DNA from: Sphingobacteriales bacterium
GTDB lineage: Bacteria; Bacteroidota; Bacteroidia; Chitinophagales; Chitinophagaceae
DNA length: 64,000 bases
Direction: 5' to 3'
NCBI GenBank assembly: GCA_016200915.1
Contig: JACQDV010000050.1
Coordinates: 1 to 64,000, forward strand
Shown one piece after another: positions 27,089 through 36,184 of the stretch (its first letter is position 1; each line of letters begins with the position of its first letter). The notes under the pieces are model-generated. The model saw only the letters and a list, made by a program, of their open reading frames with translations. It did not search any database and had not been told where the DNA came from. Both the position numbers and the translations under genes were made by a program.

Positions 27089-27808
27089 ATGAAAAAATTG
27101 TTACTGCTTCCCGTTGTTTTTATATTGATGAGTTGTGAAACGGCACAACAGGTACTGGGCGGAATTGCTAATGGACAAACAGAACCTTCTGTATCAGAAG
27201 TGGCTTCAGGATTAAAAGAGGCGTTGAATGTTGGTGCACAAAACAGTGCCGGCAAATTGAGCCTCGTTGATGGCTTCTTTAAAGATGAAGTGATAAAAAT
27301 TTTATTACCACAGGAAGCACAAAAAGTAGAGAAGACTTTACGCAGTCTTGGTTTTAATAAGCTGGTTGATGATGCTATTCTGTCAATTAATCGTGGCGCC
27401 GAAGATGCCTGTAAAACTGCAGCACCCATTTTTGGTAATGCCATTAAAGCTATGACCATTCAGGATGCCATTGGTATTTTGAAAGGTAATGATTCATCTG
27501 CCACTACATATTTGAAAAATAAAACCACTGTTGATTTAACCAATTCCTTTAAACCGGTGATTCAACAATCACTGGATAAAGTGGGGGCTACTAAATATTG
27601 GGGTGATGTATTTAATACTTACAATAAGTTGCCCACTACTTTTAAAAAGATCAATCCGGATCTTTCTGGTTATGTAACCGAAAGAGCCCTTGGTGGATTA
27701 TTTCATTATGTTTCATTAGAAGAACAAAAGATCAGAAAAGATCCTGTTGCCAGGGTTACTGATTTGCTGAAGAAAGTGTTTGGAAGCAAGCTGGCACAAA
27801 GCAAGTAA
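27089..27808 (+). CDS. DUF4197 lipoprotein
   Basis: A 239-residue lipoprotein (ILMSCETAQQ). The mature part is helical with the DUF4197 blocks VASGLKEALNVGAQNSAGKL, AEDACKTAAPIFGNAIKAM, and ATTYLKNKTTVDL, ending in TERALGGLFHYVSLEEQKIR. The family is widespread in Bacteroidota and Proteobacteria and has no established function. It sits between the charged exported protein and a CBS-domain gene, each with its own gap, so is probably monocistronic. Confidence 0.85.
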   Translation: MKKLLLLPVVFILMSCETAQQVLGGIANGQTEPSVSEVASGLKEALNVGAQNSAGKLSLVDGFFKDEVIKILLPQEAQKVEKTLRSLGFNKLVDDAILSINRGAEDACKTAAPIFGNAIKAMTIQDAIGILKGNDSSATTYLKNKTTVDLTNSFKPVIQQSLDKVGATKYWGDVFNTYNKLPTTFKKINPDLSGYVTERALGGLFHYVSLEEQKIRKDPVARVTDLLKKVFGSKLAQSK

Positions 27809-27946
27809 TAACAGGCGTTTGTTTATTGTTATATTAATATCCTGGTGCATATTTGCAGCGGGATATTTTTTTATCAGCAGCTGAATTGATAAATATCATC
27901 CTTAAATTGTAGTTGTTATTATAAATTGATTTTATAAATACCCGAT

Positions 27947-28402
27947 ATGCGTACTGTAAAAGATTTACTGGCCAGCAAACCCCATGCATTTAATAGTATT
28001 GGCCCTGATGCAAAAGTAATTGACGCTTTGAGCATGCTTAATTCCGTTGACTTAAGTTACCTTATAGTAATGGACAATGGAGAATACAAAGGTATTTTTT
28101 GCGAAAGGGATTATACCCGCAATGTAATTTTGAAAGGACGCAACAGCAGTACTTCGACTGTAAGAGAAGTGATGACGATTGATTTGCCCATTGTGCATAT
28201 GAATGAAACAGTAGAGCATTGCATGAACAAAATGATCACTCATAAAACACGTTACCTGCTGGCTTATGATGCAGATAAATTTGCCGGCGTAATTACTATA
28301 CACGATTTGTTACGCCAGGTAATTATGAACCGGGAAATGGTATTTGATAATGGTGCCGCCGCCAAATTATTAGAACACGAAGAAAAAGGTAAAGTGTTTT
28401 AA
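27947..28402 (+). CDS. Tandem CBS-domain protein
   Basis: A 151-residue protein consisting of two CBS domains (about 8-60 and 75-130). The typical AKVIDALSMLNSVDLSYLIV and GEYKGIFCERDYTRNVIL blocks are clear, as is the second domain's ETVEHCMNKMITHKTRYL. Such pairs bind adenosine nucleotides or other adenosyl ligands as regulatory modules. No enzyme domain is attached and the partner is unknown. The stop is 2 bases from the convergent argS stop. Confidence 0.87.
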   Translation: MRTVKDLLASKPHAFNSIGPDAKVIDALSMLNSVDLSYLIVMDNGEYKGIFCERDYTRNVILKGRNSSTSTVREVMTIDLPIVHMNETVEHCMNKMITHKTRYLLAYDADKFAGVITIHDLLRQVIMNREMVFDNGAAAKLLEHEEKGKVF

Positions 28403-28404
28403 GC

Positions 28405-30180
28405 TTACATTCTTTCCGGAACTTTTATTCCCAGCAAACCAAATGCTGATGCAATGACATTAGCCGTCATTTGTGCAATGAGCAGACGTAATTCTTTTTT
28501 CTCTGCTGATTCTGCATTCATGATTGAATGTTCTGTGTAGAACGAGTTAAATGTTTTTGCTAATTGATAAGCATAGTTGGCAATTACTGATGGATCCATT
28601 TCTGTACCGGCTGCTTCAATTACTTGCGGATATTGCTCAAGCGTAATTAATAATTCTTTTTCTAAAGGCAACAATGAATTGCTGATGTTGCCCTTATCTT
28701 TTGGTTGCTCTTTACGCAGAATGGATTTGATCCTGGCATGTGTGTATTGAATGAATGGCCCGGTATGCCCATGAAAGTCGATAGATTCTTCAGGGTTGAA
28801 GATCATTTTCTTTTTAGGATCAACACGAAGCAGGAAATATTTTAATGCACCAAGACCGATAGTTTCATATAAATCTTTTAATTCTTCTTCAGTAAAATCT
28901 TTTACTTTACCCAGTTCCTTAGTATGATTCCCGGCAATAGTTATCATTTCTTCTACTAAATCATCTGCATCAACCACTGTTCCTTCCCGGCTTTTCATTT
29001 TGCCGGTGGGCAATTCCACCATTCCATAGCTGAGATGAAAAATATTATCAGCGTATGGCATTCCCAGCTTTTGACAAATGAGTTTTAAAACTTTGAAATG
29101 ATAATTCTGTTCATCACCCACTACATAAATACTTTGGTCAATTTTATATTGATCATATTTCTGCATGGCAAGACCAATATCCTGTGTTATATAAACAGAT
29201 GTACCGTCTTTACGTTGTACTAATTTTTGATCCAGTCCATCATTGGTAAGATCGATCCATACACTACCATCGTCCTTTTTAAAGAAAACATTTTTTTGTA
29301 ATCCTTCCTGCACAGTTTCTTTTCCTAATAAATAGGTATTGCTTTCGTAATAAGTTTTATCAAAATCGCTGCCGATGTTTTTATAGGTTTCATCAAAGCC
29401 TTCATATACCCAACTGTTCATGGTACGCCATAGGTTCATCACTTTCTCATCACCTTGTTCCCATTTCACCAGCATCTCCTGTGTTTCTTTCATGATGGGA
29501 GCTTCTTTTTCTGCTTCCTCTTTACTCATGTCTTTTGCAATGAGCTCTTGCATCTGCTTTTTATATTCATCATTGAACTTAACATAGTAGTCACCTACAA
29601 AATGGTCGCCTTTGGTGTGGGTTGATTGCGGTGTAGCACCGTTAGCAAATTTCTCCCAGGCAATCATGCTTTTGCAAATATGAATGCCCCGGTCGTTTAC
29701 GATGCAAGATTTGATCACATCATAACCATTTGCCTTCATAATTTCAGCAATACTCCATCCTAAAAAATTATTTCTTAAATGACCGAGATGAAGTGGTTTG
29801 TTGGTGTTGGGAGAGGAGTATTCCACCATCACCTTTTTATTTTTCATTTCCTGCTTGCCATAGCTGGTGTCGTTATGCCATTTATCAAGTACACTCAGCC
29901 AATAGCTGTCTGCAATGGTTAAGTTCAAAAACCCTTTGATAATATTGTAAGCAGAGAATAGTTGATTGTAGTTTGAGTTGAGATATTCTCCCAGTTCTTT
30001 GCCCAGAGCATCAGGTGCTTTGCGGAGTGATTTAACCAGGGCAAATAATACTACAGTATAATCTCCTTCAAATTCTGGTTTGGTCTGATTGATCTGGAAA
30101 TCCTTTTCAGTAAAGGTTTGTCCATATAATTTTTCTAAACTTTCAATAACTGCCTGCTGTATTTCCCTGGTAACCGACAT
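28405..30180 (-). CDS. argS: Arginyl-tRNA synthetase
   Basis: A 591-residue class I aminoacyl-tRNA synthetase that charges tRNA-Arg. The N-terminal additional domain (FEGDYTVVLFALVKSLRK), the HIGH signature (PLHLGHLRNN), the KMSKS-like loop (GKMKSREG) and the C-terminal DALR anticodon-binding domain (LAKTFNSFYTEHSIM) are in the normal order. Length is normal. It is cytoplasmic and essential. Confidence 0.96.
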   Translation of the reverse strand: MSVTREIQQAVIESLEKLYGQTFTEKDFQINQTKPEFEGDYTVVLFALVKSLRKAPDALGKELGEYLNSNYNQLFSAYNIIKGFLNLTIADSYWLSVLDKWHNDTSYGKQEMKNKKVMVEYSSPNTNKPLHLGHLRNNFLGWSIAEIMKANGYDVIKSCIVNDRGIHICKSMIAWEKFANGATPQSTHTKGDHFVGDYYVKFNDEYKKQMQELIAKDMSKEEAEKEAPIMKETQEMLVKWEQGDEKVMNLWRTMNSWVYEGFDETYKNIGSDFDKTYYESNTYLLGKETVQEGLQKNVFFKKDDGSVWIDLTNDGLDQKLVQRKDGTSVYITQDIGLAMQKYDQYKIDQSIYVVGDEQNYHFKVLKLICQKLGMPYADNIFHLSYGMVELPTGKMKSREGTVVDADDLVEEMITIAGNHTKELGKVKDFTEEELKDLYETIGLGALKYFLLRVDPKKKMIFNPEESIDFHGHTGPFIQYTHARIKSILRKEQPKDKGNISNSLLPLEKELLITLEQYPQVIEAAGTEMDPSVIANYAYQLAKTFNSFYTEHSIMNAESAEKKELRLLIAQMTANVIASAFGLLGIKVPERM

Positions 30181-30239
30181 GCTCTTTTTAATTGTTGCGC
30201 AAAAATAATGGAAATGAAGGGGAACAGGAAGCTATATAA

Positions 30240-30270
30240 AACAAAAGAGCCGACACAAAAGCCGGCCCTT
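30240..30270 (-). terminator. Terminator of the Ala-rich exported protein gene
   Basis: On the minus strand AGGGCCG pairs with CGGCTCT (one G-U pair) over a roughly 10-base loop and is followed by TTTGTTTT. Confidence 0.75.
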
Positions 30271-30321
30271 TTTCCGAAACCAACCGCTTGATAAAGTTTA
30301 ATTACGTAAGGCTTATGCCAG

Positions 30322-31047
30322 TTATTTTTTCTTAGCTACTGTATTTTTTGTGCTGATAGTGCTGTTGATTTCAGCATCAGCATCAGCAATGTTTTTTGAG
30401 CTACTTTTCATGAAGTTTGCAACTGCAGTTTCGGGAGATTTTTCAGTTACACCTGCAGCTACTTCTTCATCAGCACTCATCACGTCATTCAGCATAGCTG
30501 CATTAACTGATAATTTGATGGAGGTTAACTTCATGTGCTCACTCACTTCGTCATTTGCATCATCAGCGGCAAATTCATTACCTACATTGAAAGCATATTT
30601 TAATGCTTCAAACTTCATGGCTTCGTTTACTTCTTTTTCAGCAGCTCCCATATTTTCTGTAGAGTTGTGGTAGAATTTTAAAGCTTCTTTTTTAGCTTTT
30701 TCAGCCAGGTAAAGGCTTTTTACCACTTCTCTGTCAGCTTTAGCAACATCTAATTTGATGTTACGGAGAGCATTTACAAATTCCCGGCTTAGTATCACTT
30801 TAGGGAATTTGGCTTTGTTTAAAGTAACAACATCAGCATTTGAATCGCTGGTAACTACTTCAGTGTTTGCTGCTAACATATTGTTTGCGGCAGCGGTGTC
30901 ATCTTTCTGTGTAAAAGACATGGTGCATACAGCCATAAGGCTTAAGGCTGCAATGGTGAATAATTTAGCAAGGGCTGATTTTCCAGTCAATTTGCTCATC
31001 GTTTTGAGTGTTCCTGCCTTGGAGTCCACTGTTCTTCTAGTTGTCAT
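30322..31047 (-). CDS. Exported Ala-rich hypothetical protein
   Basis: A 241-residue protein with a late hydrophobic signal (LFTIAALSLMAVCTMSF) after about 28 basic residues. The ATG at 30999 (MSKLTGKSALAKL) gives a more usual signal peptide, but the promoter at 31120-31152 fits either start. The mature part is alpha-helical, Ala-, Glu- and Asn-rich, with no known domain. A clear promoter and a clear terminator bound the gene, so it is a well-defined single-gene unit of unknown role. Confidence 0.65.
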   Translation of the reverse strand: MTTRRTVDSKAGTLKTMSKLTGKSALAKLFTIAALSLMAVCTMSFTQKDDTAAANNMLAANTEVVTSDSNADVVTLNKAKFPKVILSREFVNALRNIKLDVAKADREVVKSLYLAEKAKKEALKFYHNSTENMGAAEKEVNEAMKFEALKYAFNVGNEFAADDANDEVSEHMKLTSIKLSVNAAMLNDVMSADEEVAAGVTEKSPETAVANFMKSSSKNIADADAEINSTISTKNTVAKKK

Positions 31048-31119
31048 TGTTTTGTCTTTTAGTGTTTCTGTTCTTATTATCTTTTGCCTTTCGGCTTATC
31101 TTATCTGTTAATTACGATA

Positions 31120-31152
31120 CAAAGATATGGTTTAAATTAGGTACTTTGCAAT
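31120..31152 (-). promoter_or_regulatory. Bacteroidota-type promoter
   Basis: On the minus strand ATTG (-33 side) is followed after about 21 bases by TATCTTTG, an exact TAnnTTTG -7 element. The spacing is two bases more than the consensus. It reads toward the gene at 30322-31047. Confidence 0.6.
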
Positions 31153-31561
31153 GCATAATACTATGTTTGGTTTTATAAGATGATGAATGGTCATTTTTCG
31201 TTTTCATCTTTCTCAGCTTCTAATCAGTGTGTTTGGTTTTGCTTGATTACCCCTGGGAAGTTTTTAAAATTTCGAAGAAAACTTTCAAAAATTCGACAAA
31301 TCTGAATCTTTAGGCATTAAATCGTTGAAATTCAGGAGTATCAATTTGTCGGTGCAAATTTACAATGTATCATCTATTATTCCAAATGGAAAGGGTGTAA
31401 ACTGCCGGTTTTATAGGGTGAAGTGTAGTTTTCAATACTTTTTCCATTTTAATCATCCTCAAAGAGCTTATTTGTAACCGTTTTCAATATAATGACGCCA
31501 ATTTGAAAACTTTGTTACAGGCTTTAGGCAAGAGGCCTTTTAAGCGGATGAACGGAAATCA

Positions 31562-31597
31562 GGCCAAAAAGAAAGGTCTCCTTTATGTGGAGACCTT
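31562..31597 (-). terminator. Terminator of the Pmp3-like gene
   Basis: AAGGTCTCC (31573-31581) and GGAGACCTT (31589-31597) form a 9-bp stem. On the minus strand it is followed by TCTTTTTGG. Confidence 0.75.
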
Positions 31598-31628
31598 AAT
31601 ATAATAATTTGAGTGTATTCAGCAAAAA

Positions 31629-32042
31629 TTAACCGTTGCCAAGGATAACTATAAGAGCATAGATAACACCGGGTATCCAGAACAGGATTGTTAACAGCAA
31701 GCTTATCCAGAACTTAGTATTAATTTCTCCTTCATGCAGGTAAACTGCTAAAGGAGGTAGTAAAATAGCCAGGATAACCAATAATAAGGTATTAGTATCA
31801 GCTTCGCCACCATTTCTTTTACTTTTCTTGAAATCCTTAACAGCCTGCTTCACCTCTTTCATCTTTTCTTTTCGTTCTGACTTAGAGAGACTCCTGAATT
31901 CTTTAACAGCACTATTAACTTCTTCCTTTGATGGGCCACTGCTGGTAGCAGTATTCATCACAGGTCCGGAAGCCATAACACTCATTTGAAACATACAAAG
32001 ACTGGTAACAGCAAATAATAAACGGGTGAGAAATCTCTTCAT
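31629..32042 (-). CDS. Pmp3/YqaE-type small membrane protein with exported domain
   Basis: The ATG at 32042 is preferred over 32087 because MKRFLTRLLFAVTSLCMFQM begins a normal signal peptide. Past about 60 charged residues (KEVNSAVKEFRSL, KEKMKEVKQAVKDFKK), two C-terminal helices carry the Pmp3 pattern: LAILLPPLAVYLHEG and FWISLLLTILFWIPGVIYAL. Pmp3 proteins are small membrane-stabilising peptides in many organisms; the N-terminal signal and charged region are the Bacteroidota version. Confidence 0.8.
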   Translation of the reverse strand: MKRFLTRLLFAVTSLCMFQMSVMASGPVMNTATSSGPSKEEVNSAVKEFRSLSKSERKEKMKEVKQAVKDFKKSKRNGGEADTNTLLLVILAILLPPLAVYLHEGEINTKFWISLLLTILFWIPGVIYALIVILGNG

Positions 32043-32143
32043 AATGTTAGTTTTTAAAATATAAAGCAATATACATCGGTTAATCAAATTTTAATTCAAT
32101 GTGAATAAAATGAGGATATGGGAAATAACAATAATTTTAAACC

Positions 32144-35002
32144 ATGAATCAATTTAATACAAGTATCAAAAGAATAACGGCTCTGTTAACAATTAGTTTA
32201 CTTAATTCACTTTTTTTAACGGCACAACAGTTTGGCGGAAACCCCGCTTCAATAAAATGGAAACAGATAAATACTGATACTGTAAGAGTGATCTTTCCTG
32301 CAGGCCTTGAAAAACAAGCTGCAAGAGTTGCGTCCATTACTTCAGCTTTACAATCTTCCACCAGCCGTACAATAGGTAGCCAATTCAAAAAAATTAATCT
32401 CATTTTGCAAAATCAAACTACCGTTGCCAATGGTTATGTTGGATTGGCACCTTTTCGGAGTGAGTTTTATATGACGCCTGACCCTGATAATTTCTCCCTG
32501 GGCAGTTTACCATGGACAGATAACTTAGCTATACACGAATACCGTCACGTACAACAGTATAATAATTTTAATAAGGGCCTCACAAAAATATTCAGCTTTT
32601 TTGCCGGTGAACAAGGCAGGGCTTTAGCAAACGCTATAACAGTGCCTGACTGGTTCTTTGAAGGAGATGCGGTTTTTCAGGAAACATTAGTGAGTGAGCA
32701 GGGCAGGGGAAGAATGGCTTCTTTTATGAGAGATTACAAAGCGCTGTGGCTACAAAAGAAAAATTACAACTGGATGAAGTTGCGAAATGGCTCATTAAAA
32801 AGTTTTGTGCCCGATCACTATCACACCGGTTACCAGCTGGTGGCTTATGGATATGAAAAATATGGAAATGATTTCTGGAAAAAAGTTATCGATGATGCGG
32901 CGAGATTTAAAGGCATCTTCTATTCATTTAATAATTCTATAGCAAGGAATAGCGGTAAATCTTACAGGCAATTTCGTAATGATGCTATTCAATATTTTAA
33001 ACAGTTATCCTTCGATGCGAAGAAAGGAGATGATAATACAAAATTTATTACCGCTGCGCAAAAAAATAATGTAGTGAATTATTTGTTCCCTTACGCTGAA
33101 GGAGACAAGATGATTGCTTTGAAAAGAACCTATAAAAATATTCCTGCTTTTTATACTATTGATAAAAGTGGAGAGCATAGGATAAGAACAAAAGATATAG
33201 CCATTGATGACTATTTTTCTTACAAAAACGGAAAAATTATTTATGCAGCCTATAATAATGATGCAAGATGGACATACCGGGATTATTCTGATATAAGAAT
33301 TGTAGATGTACAAACAGGTAGTCAAATCAAGCTTACCCATAAAACAAAATATTTTGCTCCTGATATTTCTGCGGATGGATCAAGTGTACTTGCAGTAAAT
33401 GTTACACCGGATGGGAAAAATGAAGTACATGTATTAAGTGCCATAGATGGCTCAGTTAAACAAGTTCTTAACAATACTCATCAATATTTCTTTACTCAAA
33501 CCAAATTCTTGCCGGGTAATCAATATGCTGTATCGGCCATAAGAGATCAACAGGGCAGGATGGCTTTAGTAAAACTTAATTTGAATAATGGAGAAACGGA
33601 AGCAATAACTCCTTTCACTTATAATGTACTGGGTTATCCTGTTGTAAAAGGGGATACGGTGCTGTTCAGCAGAATGGAGAATGGTGCTGATAAATTATTT
33701 GCTGTAAGACTAAGCGATAAAAAAATATTTCAGCTAACTAATAATGAAAATGCTTTTTATCAACCAGTGATCAATAGCAAAGGTGATCTCATAGTCTCTG
33801 CTTTTACAGCTGACGGCTCAAGATTAGCTAAAATAGATGCTGCCAATATCAACTGGCAGGAAGTAAACTTAGCTGATGAAAAAATCAATGACATTTATGC
33901 TGCCAATGCATTGAATAATTCTTCAGCAAAATTGCTGGATCAGATTGGTGCAAGAAATTTTGCTTCATCCAAATACCCAAAGGCAACCCGGCCATTTAAT
34001 TTTCATAGCTGGCGACCATACATAGCAGAGCCGGAATATGGTCTTAATTTTTATGGCAATAATGTGCTCAACACTTTTCAAAGTAATTTATATTATATCT
34101 ACAACCGTGATGAGCAAAGTCATTTTGTTGGCTTTAGTGAGTTGTTTGGTGGATTTTATCCGATGCTGACTGCCGGTGTAGAAGGAGGCTTTAACCGTCC
34201 TTATGCTGTGTTGTTTCCCAACAACACCATTGAGGTGCACTATTTTAATTCTGCTACATTATTTACAGGTGTATTCCTGCCATTATCATTTACTAATGGC
34301 AGAACTTATAAGGACATAAACGTTGGTGTTAGTTATAATCTTGAACAAAGAGCTGAGGCTTTTCCCGGCAAGGAGATATTTAAGAACAAAAGCTTTGATT
34401 TTATGAGATATATTTTCAGCTTCTCTAACGTTAGTCAGCAGGCGAAGCAAAATATTTATCCGCATTGGGCACAAACTTTGAGTGTCAATTACCGGGATGC
34501 CATTACATTTCAGAACAGTCACAAATTAGTAGCAACCGGTAATTTATTTTTTCCCGGACTGGCAAAAAATCATAGCCTTGTTGTTAATGCAGCTTTTCAA
34601 AGCCGTGATACGTTGATGGACTTTTTTACTAAAACATTTCCTTTTTCAAGAGGGTATGAAGCGCTTAATACCAGACAGATGTATAAACTTGGGGTGAATT
34701 ATCATTTCACATTAGCTTATCCCGATTGGGGTTTTGCCAACCTGCTTTACTTCACCCGTATAAGAGCTAATGCATTTTTTGATTATACTAATGCCAAAGC
34801 AAAATATTTGCAGAACCAGGCGGCATTTAATAAATCTTTTAAATCGGCAGGAGGAGAAATTTATTTTGATACAAAATGGTGGAACCAGTTACCAGTAAGT
34901 ATTGGTGTTCGATATAGTCATTTGCTGGATAACGATCTGTTGAATCCGGGACGTAAAGGGTTGTGGGAAATTATTCTTCCATTAAATATTTTGTCCAACT
35001 AA
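32144..35002 (+). CDS. Secreted gluzincin metalloprotease-like protein with propeller and C-terminal beta-rich domain
   Basis: A 952-residue protein with an N-terminal signal peptide. Residues 131-135 are HEYRH, a zinc-binding HExxH motif, and Glu173 in WFFEGDA is positioned as the third ligand of a gluzincin (peptidase MA-like). Residues about 300-560 contain beta-propeller/TolB-like strands (SADGSSVLAVNVTPDGKNEVH). The last 300 residues are long amphipathic strands with aromatic belts, ending PLNILSN, consistent with an outer-membrane barrel or surface domain. Substrate unknown; such proteins are common in Bacteroidota. Confidence 0.78.
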   Translation: MNQFNTSIKRITALLTISLLNSLFLTAQQFGGNPASIKWKQINTDTVRVIFPAGLEKQAARVASITSALQSSTSRTIGSQFKKINLILQNQTTVANGYVGLAPFRSEFYMTPDPDNFSLGSLPWTDNLAIHEYRHVQQYNNFNKGLTKIFSFFAGEQGRALANAITVPDWFFEGDAVFQETLVSEQGRGRMASFMRDYKALWLQKKNYNWMKLRNGSLKSFVPDHYHTGYQLVAYGYEKYGNDFWKKVIDDAARFKGIFYSFNNSIARNSGKSYRQFRNDAIQYFKQLSFDAKKGDDNTKFITAAQKNNVVNYLFPYAEGDKMIALKRTYKNIPAFYTIDKSGEHRIRTKDIAIDDYFSYKNGKIIYAAYNNDARWTYRDYSDIRIVDVQTGSQIKLTHKTKYFAPDISADGSSVLAVNVTPDGKNEVHVLSAIDGSVKQVLNNTHQYFFTQTKFLPGNQYAVSAIRDQQGRMALVKLNLNNGETEAITPFTYNVLGYPVVKGDTVLFSRMENGADKLFAVRLSDKKIFQLTNNENAFYQPVINSKGDLIVSAFTADGSRLAKIDAANINWQEVNLADEKINDIYAANALNNSSAKLLDQIGARNFASSKYPKATRPFNFHSWRPYIAEPEYGLNFYGNNVLNTFQSNLYYIYNRDEQSHFVGFSELFGGFYPMLTAGVEGGFNRPYAVLFPNNTIEVHYFNSATLFTGVFLPLSFTNGRTYKDINVGVSYNLEQRAEAFPGKEIFKNKSFDFMRYIFSFSNVSQQAKQNIYPHWAQTLSVNYRDAITFQNSHKLVATGNLFFPGLAKNHSLVVNAAFQSRDTLMDFFTKTFPFSRGYEALNTRQMYKLGVNYHFTLAYPDWGFANLLYFTRIRANAFFDYTNAKAKYLQNQAAFNKSFKSAGGEIYFDTKWWNQLPVSIGVRYSHLLDNDLLNPGRKGLWEIILPLNILSN

Positions 35003-35004
35003 GC

Positions 35005-35526
35005 TTACTTAAATTTAAAATTCATTGGAGTGGCCATTACTTTGCGGCCACTTTTATCTTTTACCATTATGTAATCAATGGTCCATTCTTCATCTTTCTG
35101 AAGTGATTCCTTTATGGAGTTTCGCCATACTTCACTTAATATGGTGTCACCAGTTACATCAGTTGCTACTGCATCCCAGCCATTTTTTACAACACCGGTC
35201 TGGTCATCGGTATAACTGGATTTTCTTTTATAAATAAATTTAAAACTGATAACAGGATAACGATTGCCTTTATCATCTATCACCCTTAATGCTGAGTCTG
35301 CATAATTAACTCCATCAGCAACCAGCATATTACCGCCGGGATGATTACCCCAGAGTGGTTTTAATTTTAAAGGGACATTAACCACTTGCTTTTGCTGAGC
35401 AGGTTTGTTTGAAGCCGGTTTTTGGGCAACAGGTTTACGTGTTTGAGCAAAGCTTATTGCTACGATTAATAAGGCACCAATTAAAAGAAAAAACCTAATT
35501 GAGTAATTTTTGATTAACATGGGCAT
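35005..35526 (-). CDS. Exported hypothetical protein
   Basis: A 173-residue protein with an N-terminal signal or anchor (FFLLIGALLIVAISFAQ), a Pro/Lys/Gln-rich linker, and a beta-rich domain (NMLVADGVNYADSALRVIDD, then PVISFKFIYKRK) resembling small immunoglobulin-like or GldM-type domains. No family is recognised with confidence. Its start overlaps the end of the upstream PAP2 gene by about 30 bases, so translation may be coupled. Confidence 0.6.
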   Translation of the reverse strand: MPMLIKNYSIRFFLLIGALLIVAISFAQTRKPVAQKPASNKPAQQKQVVNVPLKLKPLWGNHPGGNMLVADGVNYADSALRVIDDKGNRYPVISFKFIYKRKSSYTDDQTGVVKNGWDAVATDVTGDTILSEVWRNSIKESLQKDEEWTIDYIMVKDKSGRKVMATPMNFKFK

Positions 35527-36184
35527 GATGTTTTTGCTGGATCCAGTCGTTGATTCTTTTTGTTAAGAACGCTGAACCTGCACCAACTATTGCGCCGGCC
35601 ACCACATCGCTGGGATAATGTACGCCTAAATACATTCTTGAGTAACCAACACTGCTGGCCCATAAAAATAATGGTGCAATTACATACCATTTTGGATAGG
35701 CAATTGACAGCGAGGTGGCAGTGGCAAATGCATCAGAAGTATGACCGCTAGGAAAAGAATAACTGCCTGCAGCATCCAGCGGTATGATGGATGGGTCTTT
35801 TACAGATGGTCTTTCCCTTTTGATAGTATTTTTAAGGATGGTAGTTATTGCTGTATTTACTAAAAATGTTTCGCCGAGATAGATAGCTTTTTTCTTCATG
35901 TCTGCATTGTGTGTAGCTAATCCTGTAGCAAACAAACCAACGGGCAATCCTACACTTACCAAAGATGTTGTTTTGCTGATATCTTTGTAAATGGTAGTCA
36001 TCGTTGCACTCCTGTCATCTTGTATATCAAGTAAGATTTTGGCATCTTTTGATTGCGCTGAAAGATGCTGAAAAACAAAAAAGCATCCACCGAAAAGGAG
36101 AATGCTTTTCTTTATGTTTATCGTAATAAATCTAACGGAGGTTTTTGAGACTTTCCTCGATAAGTCGGATTTTATCTTCGGCAT
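35495..36184 (-). CDS. PAP2-superfamily membrane phosphatase
   Basis: A 229-residue membrane protein with the three PAP2 motifs: KNTIKRERP (KxxxxxxRP), SFPSGHTSDA (PSGH), and SRMYLGVHYPSDVVAG (SRxxxxxHxxxD). It dephosphorylates a lipid phosphate such as phosphatidic acid or undecaprenyl pyrophosphate at the periplasmic face. The ATG at 36184 overlaps the end of valS by 53 bases and yields a strongly basic pre-signal stretch; an initiation closer to the signal peptide (FGGCFFVFQHLSAQ) would need a non-ATG codon. The overlap suggests co-transcription with valS. Confidence 0.85.
   Translation of the reverse strand: MPKIKSDLSRKVSKTSVRFITINIKKSILLFGGCFFVFQHLSAQSKDAKILLDIQDDRSATMTTIYKDISKTTSLVSVGLPVGLFATGLATHNADMKKKAIYLGETFLVNTAITTILKNTIKRERPSVKDPSIIPLDAAGSYSFPSGHTSDAFATATSLSIAYPKWYVIAPLFLWASSVGYSRMYLGVHYPSDVVAGAIVGAGSAFLTKRINDWIQQKHHAHVNQKLLN

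Larger units (their letters stand above)
31048..31628. other. Gene-free stretch between two exported-protein genes
   Basis: No supported frame in 580 bases. It contains the Bacteroidota-type promoter of the 30322-31047 gene at the left and the terminator of the 31629 gene at the right; the middle is A/T-rich with no strong repeat. Confidence 0.6.
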